From: Zhihengliuella flava
Lineage (GTDB): Bacteria; Actinomycetota; Actinomycetes; Actinomycetales; Micrococcaceae
Direction of reading: 5' to 3'
Length of the DNA: 64,000 nt
NCBI RefSeq assembly: GCF_015751895.1
Contig: NZ_JADOTZ010000001.1
Location: 2,418,001-2,482,000 of the forward strand
The first letter of the stretch is position 1. Every line of letters starts with the position of its first letter. A model generated the notes under the pieces. The model did not search any database, had not been told where the DNA came from, and worked only from the letters and a program-made list of their open reading frames with translations. Below, piece after piece: positions 24,795 to 31,598 of the stretch. The position numbers and the translations under genes were made by a program.

Positions 24795-25868
24795 ATGTCT
24801 GACGCCCCCCTGATCCTCGGCATCGAATCCTCGTGCGACGAAACCGGAGTCGGCATCGTCCGCGGAAACGAGCTGCTCGCCAACACCGTCAGCAGCTCCA
24901 TGGATCAGCACGTGCGCTTCGGCGGCGTCATCCCGGAGATCGCCGCGCGCGCCCACCTCGAGACGATGATCCCGACGCTGCGCCAGGCGCTCGACACGGC
25001 CGGGGTGGAGCTCGACGACATCGACGCGCTCGCCGTCACCAGCGGGCCGGGCCTGTCCGGCGCGCTCATGGTCGGCGTGGCCGCCGCCAAGGCGCTCGCC
25101 GTCGCCACCGGCAAGCCGTTGTACGCCATCAACCACCTCGTGGCGCACGTGGGCGTGGGGGTGCTCGACGGCGGCGAGCTGCCCAGCGACTTGGGCGCCC
25201 TGCTGGTCTCGGGCGGGCACACCGAAATCTTGAAGGTGCGGGAGCTGACCAGCGACGTCGAGTTGGTGGGGCAAACCATCGACGACGCCGCCGGCGAGGC
25301 GTACGACAAGGTGGCGCGACTGCTGGGCCTCGGCTACCCGGGCGGGCCGGCCATCGACCGGATCGCCCGCGAAGGCAACGGCAAGGCCATTCGATTCCCC
25401 CGAGGGCTGAGCCTGCCCAAGTTTGTGGGCACCGCGGAGGCGCCGGGCAAGCATCGCTACGATTTTTCGTTCTCCGGCCTGAAGACGGCGGTGGCCCGCA
25501 GCGTGGAGCAGTACCAAGCCAAGGGGCTGGATGTCCCGGTGGCGGACATCGCCGCGTCCTTCCAAGAGGCCGTGGTGGACGTGGTGACCAAAAAAGCCGT
25601 CATGGCGTGCACGGAGCACGGGCTCTCCACCTTGTTGCTGGGCGGGGGAGTGGCCGCGAACTCGCGACTGCGCGAGCTCCTCGCGGCCCGGTGCGCCTCC
25701 GCTGGCATCACCCTGCGCGTGCCGAAGCCGAGCCTCTGCACGGACAACGGCGCCATGATCGCCGCACTGGCCTCACGGGTGGTCTCCGCGGGGGTGGCCC
25801 CCACGGGCGTCGGCTTCGCCACCGACCCGGGCCAGCCGGTCACGCAGATCTCGCTGCCGGCCGCCTAG
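24795..25868 (+). CDS. tsaD: tRNA N6-adenosine threonylcarbamoyltransferase TsaD
   Basis: This is the catalytic subunit of the t6A37 complex. [17 protein letters not shown] is the N-terminal ASKHA motif. [14 protein letters not shown] follows, and the metal-binding histidines lie in [34 protein letters not shown] and [11 protein letters not shown] are all present, as is the C-terminal [17 protein letters not shown] and CTDNGAMIA. At 357 residues it is normal and complete. Its last 13 codons including the stop (25830-25868) are repeated exactly at 26442-26480, beyond a small lipoprotein gene. The copy inside the gene restores a normal TsaD C-terminus. Confidence 0.96.
   Translation: MSDAPLILGIESSCDETGVGIVRGNELLANTVSSSMDQHVRFGGVIPEIAARAHLETMIPTLRQALDTAGVELDDIDALAVTSGPGLSGALMVGVAAAKALAVATGKPLYAINHLVAHVGVGVLDGGELPSDLGALLVSGGHTEILKVRELTSDVELVGQTIDDAAGEAYDKVARLLGLGYPGGPAIDRIAREGNGKAIRFPRGLSLPKFVGTAEAPGKHRYDFSFSGLKTAVARSVEQYQAKGLDVPVADIAASFQEAVVDVVTKKAVMACTEHGLSTLLLGGGVAANSRLRELLAARCASAGITLRVPKPSLCTDNGAMIAALASRVVSAGVAPTGVGFATDPGQPVTQISLPAA
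25830..25868 (+). repeat. 39-bp direct repeat, copy 1 (tsaD 3' end)
   Basis: This perfect 39-base match to 26442-26480 begins GGCCAGCCGG and ends GGCCGCCTAG. It spans exactly the last 13 codons of tsaD including TAG. The flanking bases differ on both sides. The centre has an imperfect dyad around AGATCT, and GCCGG/CCGGC lie outside it. It resembles an attachment-site duplication. Confidence 0.95.
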
Positions 25869-25910
25869 TCGGCTGGAATTCGGTGGTCACCGCGCCACTA
25901 GTTGGGCTGG

Positions 25911-26363
25911 TTATTCCTTTTCGAGAACAACCTTTGTTGTAGTTCCGAGCGCGGTGACTTCGTAGGTGATTTCACCATCTTCGTAGGTGAAGTCCTTGCT
26001 ATCGGAGGTTGAGGCTAGAAGCGCATTGTCCGTTGCCTCGACATCGCGATCCGAGGTCCATGTGTATGGTTCATTGGCGTCGGAGGGGGTTTCAAAAGTT
26101 CCGACCCAGTAGACGGATGTAGTGTCTCCTCCGTCATAGACCCACTCGATAGTCAGGGTGCCATCTGCAATCTCTGCTTGCTGGAAAGATTCTTTACTCT
26201 TCGGATTGTTTTGAATCCACGCACCGGTGAGGTCGGGAGCAGTGGGAGGCTCCATAGCTTCTTGCGTGGTTGGCTCCTTTTGTCCGGCAGGCGCCGAGTT
26301 GCTTTCGGAACTGCAGCCGGCGAGGGCAAGAATTGCTAGGGCAGGAATGATGAGTTTCTTCAT
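25911..26363 (-). CDS. Small lipoprotein of unknown function, in a low-GC cassette
   Basis: This 150-residue protein has a typical lipoprotein signal, MKKLIIPALAILALAGC, with lipobox ALAGC and acylated Cys17. It is followed by a Ser/Gly/Glu-rich linker and a compact domain (DLTGAWIQNNPKS, LTIEWVYDGGDTTSVYWVGTF, KDFTYEDGEITYEV). The ...TLTIEWV...YWVGTF pattern suggests a small beta-barrel lipocalin-like domain, but I do not recognise the family. The gene is much lower in GC than its neighbours, is encoded against tsaD, and lies alone between the two 39-bp repeats. CATAGT ends 6 bases before the ATG on its strand and could be its -10 box (TTGGAT 18 bases further up as -35). Horizontal origin is likely. 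Confidence 0.75.
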   Translation of the reverse strand: MKKLIIPALAILALAGCSSESNSAPAGQKEPTTQEAMEPPTAPDLTGAWIQNNPKSKESFQQAEIADGTLTIEWVYDGGDTTSVYWVGTFETPSDANEPYTWTSDRDVEATDNALLASTSDSKDFTYEDGEITYEVTALGTTTKVVLEKE

Positions 26364-26441
26364 TGGTCAACTATGTGCAGTAAGCGCAGTTGGATCCAAG
26401 ATGTCGCAATGATGTGACTACGTTTCATTTTCTGTGCTCTC

Positions 26442-26480
26442 GGCCAGCCGGTCACGCAGATCTCGCTGCCGGCCGCCTAG
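26442..26480 (+). repeat. 39-bp direct repeat, copy 2
   Basis: This is an exact copy of the tsaD 3' end (25830-25868), 612 bases downstream of the first in phase-independent sequence. It is not part of any gene here. With copy 1 it bounds a 573-base segment holding only the lipoprotein gene. Confidence 0.95.
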
Positions 26481-26530
26481 GTCAGAGTCTGCGGGGCCGC
26501 CGCGGTGAGCGTCGGCGTCGTGCCGGCGGA

Positions 26531-27673
26531 TCAGGCCACGCGCATGCGGGCCACATTATCGGCGACGACGGCGCGCAGGTCGCCGTCGTTTGCTGCGGCA
26601 ATCTGGCGCTGCCACTGATACCCCGCGCCACCGCGGAGAATGCGTTCGATGTCCGCCAGTTCGTCCGAGCAGCCGAGCTCGCGCGCCACCGGCTCGAGGC
26701 GATTGAGAATCTTGTACATCTCATCCGTGACGAGGGCCTCGTTGCCCTGCTGGTCCAAGATGATGATGGAGTCCAGGCCATAGCGGGCCGCGCGCCACTT
26801 ATTCTCCACGCGTAACCACGGCGGCATGACCGGGATAGCCCACCCGTTGTCCAAACCGGTGGACATCTCATGCACCAAACACTGCGTCAGCGCGGCGATC
26901 GCGGAGATGTCTTGCAGCGAGCTCATGCCGTCACAAATGCGCATTTCCACGGTCCCAAACTTCGGCACCGGCCGCACGTCCCAGCGGATCTCAGAAATGT
27001 CATCAATCACGCCCGTGTGCAGCATGTCCCCGACGTAGTGCTCAAAGGCCTCCCAGGCCCCGAAGTGATAGGGCAGCCCGGCCGTGGGCAATTGCTGGAA
27101 CATCAGCGCGCGCTGGGAGGCGTAACCGGTGTCCTCGCCGCCCCAGAAGGGACTCGATGCGGAGAGCGCCTGAAAATGCGGCTGGTAGTTCACGAGGCCG
27201 TCGACGATCGGTAGCGCCTTCTCCCGCCGGTCCACCCCGACGTGCACGTGCACCCCGTAGATCGCCATCTGCTGACCCCACCACTGGGTGCGGTCAATCA
27301 TCTTCGCGTAGCGCTCCTTGTCCGTCACCGGCTGGAGCTTGGGCGGGGAGAAGGGGTGGCTGCCGGCCGAGTACAGGTCCACCCCCATCGGATCCGTCAC
27401 GCGGCGGATCTCATTGAGGTTGTGGGACAGCTCGGCTTCGGCCTGGGCCACCGAGTCGCACACACCCGTGACGACTTCCACCGTGTTCAGCAACAGCTCC
27501 TGCTTCACGTGCGGGTGGTCTTCGTCCTCGCTGAGGCCGCCGTGGAGGGCATGCACGCCGGACAGCACCTCATTGGCCACGGAGCGCATGTCTCCGGTCT
27601 GCCGGTCCACGAGTGCCACTTCCCATTCGACGCCCAGCGTCGACTGTTTGGACGCGGCGAACTCGATCTCCAT
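26531..27673 (-). CDS. Glutamate-cysteine ligase family protein (Gcs2 / YbdK-type carboxylate-amine ligase)
   Basis: This 380-residue protein has the Gcs2 fold. It has LGVEWEVALVDRQTGD at the N-terminus, the catalytic glutamates in VKQELLLNTVEVVTGVC, and YGVHVHVGV. VPKFGTVEMRICDGMSSLQDI follows, with ENKWRAARYG near the end. The family makes gamma-glutamylcysteine or related amides by ATP-dependent ligation. Because actinobacteria use mycothiol, the true substrate is uncertain. The start is ATG 27673 with AAGGAG 8 bases before it. TAGAAT (27712-27717, complement) is a good -10 box, and this promoter overlaps that of the divergent nagZ-like gene. Confidence 0.88.
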   Translation of the reverse strand: MEIEFAASKQSTLGVEWEVALVDRQTGDMRSVANEVLSGVHALHGGLSEDEDHPHVKQELLLNTVEVVTGVCDSVAQAEAELSHNLNEIRRVTDPMGVDLYSAGSHPFSPPKLQPVTDKERYAKMIDRTQWWGQQMAIYGVHVHVGVDRREKALPIVDGLVNYQPHFQALSASSPFWGGEDTGYASQRALMFQQLPTAGLPYHFGAWEAFEHYVGDMLHTGVIDDISEIRWDVRPVPKFGTVEMRICDGMSSLQDISAIAALTQCLVHEMSTGLDNGWAIPVMPPWLRVENKWRAARYGLDSIIILDQQGNEALVTDEMYKILNRLEPVARELGCSDELADIERILRGGAGYQWQRQIAAANDGDLRAVVADNVARMRVA

Positions 27674-27711
27674 GCGGCGGGCTCCTTGGTGGTGGTGCGT
27701 GCTGACCACTC

Positions 27712-27717
27712 ATTCTA
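27712..27717 (-). promoter_or_regulatory. -10 box of the Gcs2-type ligase gene
   Basis: The complement reads TAGAAT, giving a transcription start near 27705 and a leader of about 30 bases with the AAGGAG site. It lies back to back with the nagZ-like -10 box at 27727, so the two promoters may compete. Confidence 0.5.
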
Positions 27718-27726
27718 GGGGTGCGG

Positions 27727-27732
27727 TAGCCT
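27727..27732 (+). promoter_or_regulatory. -10 box of the nagZ-like gene, leaderless transcript
   Basis: TAGCCT ends 6 bases before GTG 27739; there is no Shine-Dalgarno sequence. Confidence 0.55.
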
Positions 27733-27738
27733 TGCGGC

Positions 27739-29451
27739 GTGAAAAAGCACCCTGCCGCCTTTCGTGTGACTCCCCGCCACCTGCGCCGTGTCCGCCTCCG
27801 CGCCGCCCTGGCGGCTGGCACGGCCCTCATGCTGGCCGGATGCGCCGTGGGGGCGCCGTCGTCGTCCACGTCGTCGTCGGGAAGCCCGACGCCGCAGGAA
27901 TCGGCCACGGCTACCCCCGAACCGGCCGCGACGAGTTGGGGTCCGCTGGAGGAGGAGCGCACCGCGGCCGCCGAGGCCGTGGCTCAGATGACCGCGGAAG
28001 AAAAGGCTGGTCAGGTGCTGGTGCAGTACTACACCGGTCAGGACCCCGCCGCTGCCCTCGCCGCCGCTGAGGAGTTGCACCTCGGCGGAGTGATCATCAT
28101 GGGGGACAACGTTCCCACCACCACGCTGGACGACGGCGGCGCCGGGGCGGATGTGGGGCAGCTCGAGGAGACGATCTCCGCATTCCGCGACACCATGGAA
28201 GCAGGTCGCGACTGGCCGGCGATCGTGGGGATCGATCAGGAGGGTGGGCGAGTGGCTCGCCTTGAGGCGCCCCTGACCGAGTGGCCGACTCCCATGGCCT
28301 TCGGCGCGGCCGACGACACGGAGCTGACGGCGAAGGCTCAGCGTGCGCTCGCGAGTGACCTCGCCGGACTCGGCTTCACGATGAACTTCTCCCCGGACGC
28401 GGATGTGACCATCGGCGCGGCGGATCCCGTCATTGGCGCCCGCTCCTACAGCTCCGATGCCGCGCGGGTGGCGGAGCACGCCCACGCGGCCGTGGGGGGC
28501 TCGCTGGCGGCGGGGGTCCTGCCGAGCCTCAAGCACTTCCCGGGGCACGGGTCCGTCACCACGGACTCGCATGTGGGCTTGCCGGTACAGTCGGCCACCC
28601 GTGAGGGGCTCATGGAGCGCGACTGGGCGCCCTTCCTGCAGCCCGAGGGCCAGGAGGCGGGGCCGGGCGCGGCCGCCCCGATGGTGATGGTGGGGCACAT
28701 CGCCGTCGATGCGCTGGAACCCGGCGTGCCGTCGTCGTTATCCGCGGCCGCATACGGTGCGCTGCGTGAGGACGTGGGGTTTGAAGGCGTGGCCGTGACC
28801 GATGCACTGAACATGGGCGCACTGGCGGACACCGCGTCCAACCCGGCGGCGACCGCGCTGGCCGCCGGCGCGGACTTGTTGCTGATGCCGGTCGACGTCC
28901 GGTCCGCCCACGCCGCGATCCTGGCGGGACTCGAGGACGGAACCATCCCCGCGGAGCGTCTGGACGAGGCGGCCACGCGCGTGGTGGCGATGATGATGTA
29001 TCAAGAGCGCCTGGCGGGGGAGTCCGGCGGTGACCGGGAGACGGGATCGAGCGACGACGTCGCGCTCGAGGCCGCCCGCGCCGCGGTCACCCAGGTGACC
29101 GGCGCGTGCGGGGCGCCGCTGGTGGGCGAGGCGATTCAGATCATCGGCGGCAATGAGCGCGACCGCGCCCGGCTGGCTGCCGCGGCGCAAGAGGCGGGTC
29201 TGAGCGTCGGGTCCGGCGACGTCGTCGTCCTGCTGGGCAATACGCTGCAGCCGGCCAGCGGGGACGTGGTGGTGACCCTCGATGCGCCGTGGGCGCTGGA
29301 GGGATCGGCTGCCAGCAGCGGCCTCGTGGCGTTGTTTGGCCGGAATCCGGCGTCCTTTACCGCGCTGGTCGACGTGCTCCGGGGCGAGGCCGAGGCCAGG
29401 GGTCACTTGCCGGTCGACGTGGGCCAATATCCGGCGGGTTCCGGTTGCTAA
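27739..29451 (+). CDS. nagZ: Beta-N-acetylhexosaminidase, GH3 (NagZ-like lipoprotein)
   Basis: This 570-residue lipoprotein begins with a basic N-terminus, a hydrophobic stretch and lipobox MLAGC (Cys35), followed by a Ser/Thr-rich linker. The GH3 barrel (about 70-430) has PAIVGIDQEGGRVARL, MNFSPDADV and the NagZ signature KHFPGHGSVTTDSHVGLP, whose DSH supplies the general acid histidine-aspartate dyad. VAVTDALNMGAL carries the nucleophilic aspartate. A shorter C-terminal domain follows. It probably trims N-acetylglucosamine from peptidoglycan fragments outside the membrane. It starts at GTG 27739 directly behind a -10 box. The stop TAA overlaps the -10 box of the next gene. Confidence 0.9.
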   Translation: MKKHPAAFRVTPRHLRRVRLRAALAAGTALMLAGCAVGAPSSSTSSSGSPTPQESATATPEPAATSWGPLEEERTAAAEAVAQMTAEEKAGQVLVQYYTGQDPAAALAAAEELHLGGVIIMGDNVPTTTLDDGGAGADVGQLEETISAFRDTMEAGRDWPAIVGIDQEGGRVARLEAPLTEWPTPMAFGAADDTELTAKAQRALASDLAGLGFTMNFSPDADVTIGAADPVIGARSYSSDAARVAEHAHAAVGGSLAAGVLPSLKHFPGHGSVTTDSHVGLPVQSATREGLMERDWAPFLQPEGQEAGPGAAAPMVMVGHIAVDALEPGVPSSLSAAAYGALREDVGFEGVAVTDALNMGALADTASNPAATALAAGADLLLMPVDVRSAHAAILAGLEDGTIPAERLDEAATRVVAMMMYQERLAGESGGDRETGSSDDVALEAARAAVTQVTGACGAPLVGEAIQIIGGNERDRARLAAAAQEAGLSVGSGDVVVLLGNTLQPASGDVVVTLDAPWALEGSAASSGLVALFGRNPASFTALVDVLRGEAEARGHLPVDVGQYPAGSGC

Positions 29452-29454
29452 GGT
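29449..29454 (+). promoter_or_regulatory. -10 box of the shikimate-dehydrogenase-like gene, overlapping the nagZ stop
   Basis: TAAGGT shares its first three bases with the nagZ stop codon and ends 6 bases before ATG 29461, which suggests a leaderless mRNA. Confidence 0.5.
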
Positions 29455-29460
29455 GACGGC

Positions 29461-30273
29461 ATGGCGATCTTGAACAAGGACATGACGCTCTGCATCTCGC
29501 TGTCGGAGCGGCCCAGCAATAACGGCACCCGCTTCCACAACCACCTCTACGAGCAACTGGAGTTGAACTGGATCTACAAGGCGTTCCGGCCCACGGATTT
29601 GCGGGACGCGATCGCTGGGGTGCGCGGGCTGGGGATTCGCGGGTGCGCCGTGTCGATGCCGCACAAGGAATCCGTCATTGAGCTGGTTGATCACCTGACA
29701 GAATCCGCGGCCGCCATCGCGTCCGTGAACACCATCGTCAACGACGACGGCGTGCTGACGGCCTACAACACCGATTTCCTCGCCGTGGCGCAGCTCGTCC
29801 AGGACCTTGACACCGCGCTGCCTGTGGCGGTGCGCGGCTCCGGCGGCATGGCCAAGGCGACCGTCGCCGCGCTGAAGAGCGTGGGGTTCGCGAACGTGAC
29901 CGTCGTCGCGCGCAATGCTGAGCGGGGGAACGCGCTGGCGGACCAGTATGGGTTTGCGTACTCCGCTGAGGTGCCGGCGGGCTCTGGCCTGTTGATCAAC
30001 GTGACGCCCGTCGGCATGGCCGGTGGGGATGGCGAGGGGCAGCTGTCTTTTACTCACGAGCAGATCGTGGCCGCGTCCGTGGTGTTTGACGTGGTGGCCA
30101 TGCCCGCGGAAACGCCGCTGATCGAGGCGGGCCGCGCGGCCGGGAAGCGGGTCATCACCGGGGCTGAGGTCCAGACGATCCAGGCGCTCGAACAGTTTGT
30201 CCTGTACACGGGGATCCGGCCGAGCGAGGACCAGGTAGCGGCAGCGCAGGACTTCATGCGCGCCGAGGCGTAA
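29461..30273 (+). CDS. aroE: Shikimate 5-dehydrogenase-like protein (SDH-L type)
   Basis: This 270-residue two-domain dehydrogenase has an N-terminal substrate domain with LERPSNNGTRFHN-type residues (SERPSNNGTRFHN) and RGCAVSMPHKESV, where the conserved Lys is the catalytic base. ASVNTIVNDDGVLTAYNTDF follows. The NAD(P) domain begins at AVRGSGGMAKATVAALKSVGF. NVTPVGMAGG and ITGAEVQTIQALEQF are also present. The SERPSNNG start differs from the SxSPxxHN of canonical AroE and resembles the SDH-like subgroup typified by H. influenzae HI0607. A role outside the shikimate pathway is therefore possible. Confidence 0.85.
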   Translation: MAILNKDMTLCISLSERPSNNGTRFHNHLYEQLELNWIYKAFRPTDLRDAIAGVRGLGIRGCAVSMPHKESVIELVDHLTESAAAIASVNTIVNDDGVLTAYNTDFLAVAQLVQDLDTALPVAVRGSGGMAKATVAALKSVGFANVTVVARNAERGNALADQYGFAYSAEVPAGSGLLINVTPVGMAGGDGEGQLSFTHEQIVAASVVFDVVAMPAETPLIEAGRAAGKRVITGAEVQTIQALEQFVLYTGIRPSEDQVAAAQDFMRAEA

Positions 30274-30376
30274 GGGCAGCGTGCTGATTCAAGTCCGCGG
30301 AGGCGCTGCCGGCAGCCTGTCGCCCCGCGAGGGGGAGTCGGGGCGCTGGGGCCGGCGAAATGACTCCGTCGACCTT

Positions 30377-30528
30377 GTGGGTCGTGAGGAATTGCTGCTG
30401 GGTTCAGATGGGTCGTGAGAAATCGTCGACATCTGGCCCGAAGGGCGCCATTTCGTACGACCCATCGAAGCGGCACTGCATTTTCGTACGACCCAAGTGA
30501 GCGCGCCAGCACTTTGTGACGACCCATC
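30377..30528. repeat. Five copies of a 17-bp repeat, consensus GATGGGTCGTACGAAAT, in two opposed groups
   Basis: Copies lie at 30377-30392 (+, shorter match), 30407-30423 (+), 30450-30466 (-), 30481-30497 (-) and 30512-30528 (-). The core TGGGTCGT is invariant. Copies 2 and 3 can pair as a stem of 10 bp, a 2x2 internal loop and 5 bp, around a 26-base loop. The array fills most of the 332-base gap between the SDH-like gene and the AbiEi/DUF559 gene. No T-tract follows, so a simple terminator is unlikely. Confidence 0.85.
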
Positions 30529-30557
30529 CAGCATCGAATCGTCTGCCTCTGCCGTTC

Positions 30558-30566
30558 TGTGGATAA
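30558..30566 (-). other. DnaA-box-like nonamer TTATCCACA
   Basis: The plus strand reads TGTGGATAA, the complement of a perfect DnaA box. It lies just before the AbiEi/DUF559 gene. The surrounding 14 bases, CTGTGGATAACTCG, recur exactly at 60006-60019. A functional role is unproven. Confidence 0.35.
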
Positions 30567-30605
30567 CTCGCGGGGGTCGTGCCCGAAGTCCGGCATGCTG
30601 AGGGG

Positions 30606-31553
30606 ATGCAGGAACACAACCGACACCCCGATGCCGCCTTGCCGCGGGTCTTTCACCTCGAGGACGCCCGCGCTGCCGGCGTTACGGTGGGTCAGCTGCG
30701 AGGAAGTCGGTTTGTTCGGCTCGGCCGCGGGATCTACCGGCAACGTGCCCTACCGTTCCACAGTCTCGAGGTCTATGCGGCCTTCTGCGCGGCCAATCCT
30801 GATGCGCATCTAAGCCATGTCAGCGCGGCCCACGCGTGGGGACTCTGGCTGCCGCCACGCATCACGGCCGGGTTCCCGGTGCATCTCAGCACCGCCGGAC
30901 CCCAGCGGAACAGCCCGCGTCAGGTGAACGTGGTGGGGCACTGGTCGAGGATTCCGCCGGACTTCGTTCGGGAGGTGAATGGACTCCGCCTCTCGTCGCC
31001 GGCGTGGACGTGGACTCAGCTGGCGGGCTCTGGGCTGGGACTGCCGGACCTCGTGGCGGCGGGCGACGCGCTACTGCAGCGTTCTGATGGGGCGGAGCGG
31101 CCACCGAATGTTATCGGCGCGAATCCTCTGGCAACCCGTGACGAGGTCTTCGACGTGTTGGAGATGCGCAAGAGGTTTCCGGGAAAACGCCTAGCGTTGC
31201 AGGCTGTGTCCATGCTTCGGGAGGGCGTTGATTCCCGACCCGAGAGCATCGTCCGGCAGGACCTCGTCAAGCACAGATGGCCCGAGCCCGTGGTGAACTT
31301 CCATCTGCAAACCCGGTGCGGGGTGCGGGCCATCGATTTGGCGTACCCCGATCAGCGCATTGCAATCCAGTACGAGGGCAGGCACCACAACAGCTCCGAG
31401 CAGCTCTCCCGCGACATCCTCCGCGACGCCGAGCTCGAGGAAATCGATTGGCTCACGGTGCGCACCGATAAGACGTATTTCAGCGACCCCAATTGGGGTG
31501 GTTTCTATGACCGTTTACGCACGGCCTTCGCTCGCCGGAAAGGCACGGCATAG
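30606..31553 (+). CDS. AbiEi-type winged-helix plus DUF559 (Vsr/PD-(D/E)XK-like) protein
   Basis: This protein of about 315 residues has two parts. The N-terminal segment (RVFHLEDARAAGVTVGQLRGSRFVRLG..IYR, then LSHVSAAHAWGLWLPP) resembles the AbiEi antitoxin-type winged helix. The C-terminal part (about 215-315) resembles DUF559 nucleases: RAIDLAYPDQRIAIQYEGRHH gives the D...(E)xG..H core, followed by SRDILRDAELEEIDWLTVRTDK. Such fusions are common in Micrococcales and their function is unknown. The start is placed at ATG 30606; GTG 30579 gives 9 extra residues and cannot be excluded. No AbiEii toxin lies next to it, so an ordinary toxin-antitoxin pair is not supported. Confidence 0.75.
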   Translation: MQEHNRHPDAALPRVFHLEDARAAGVTVGQLRGSRFVRLGRGIYRQRALPFHSLEVYAAFCAANPDAHLSHVSAAHAWGLWLPPRITAGFPVHLSTAGPQRNSPRQVNVVGHWSRIPPDFVREVNGLRLSSPAWTWTQLAGSGLGLPDLVAAGDALLQRSDGAERPPNVIGANPLATRDEVFDVLEMRKRFPGKRLALQAVSMLREGVDSRPESIVRQDLVKHRWPEPVVNFHLQTRCGVRAIDLAYPDQRIAIQYEGRHHNSSEQLSRDILRDAELEEIDWLTVRTDKTYFSDPNWGGFYDRLRTAFARRKGTA

Positions 31554-31598
31554 CCGGACGAGCTCAACTGACCGGTCCGATTGAGCGGCCCGATGGCA

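Noticed and set aside
25830-26480. Insertion sequence at tsaD
   Set aside because: No transposase and no terminal inverted repeats are present. A 39-bp direct repeat is far longer than a target-site duplication made by transposition.
30377-30528. Short repeats considered as a CRISPR array
   Set aside because: The copies occur in both orientations, vary in sequence, and have irregular short spacers; no cas gene is near.
30558-30566. DnaA-box-like site considered as replication origin
   Set aside because: A single box is present, with no cluster, no AT-rich unwinding element and no dnaA/dnaN neighbours.
30606-31553. AbiE toxin-antitoxin pair
   Set aside because: Only the AbiEi-like winged helix is present, fused to a nuclease-like domain. 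The next gene is a methyltransferase on the other strand, not an AbiEii nucleotidyltransferase.
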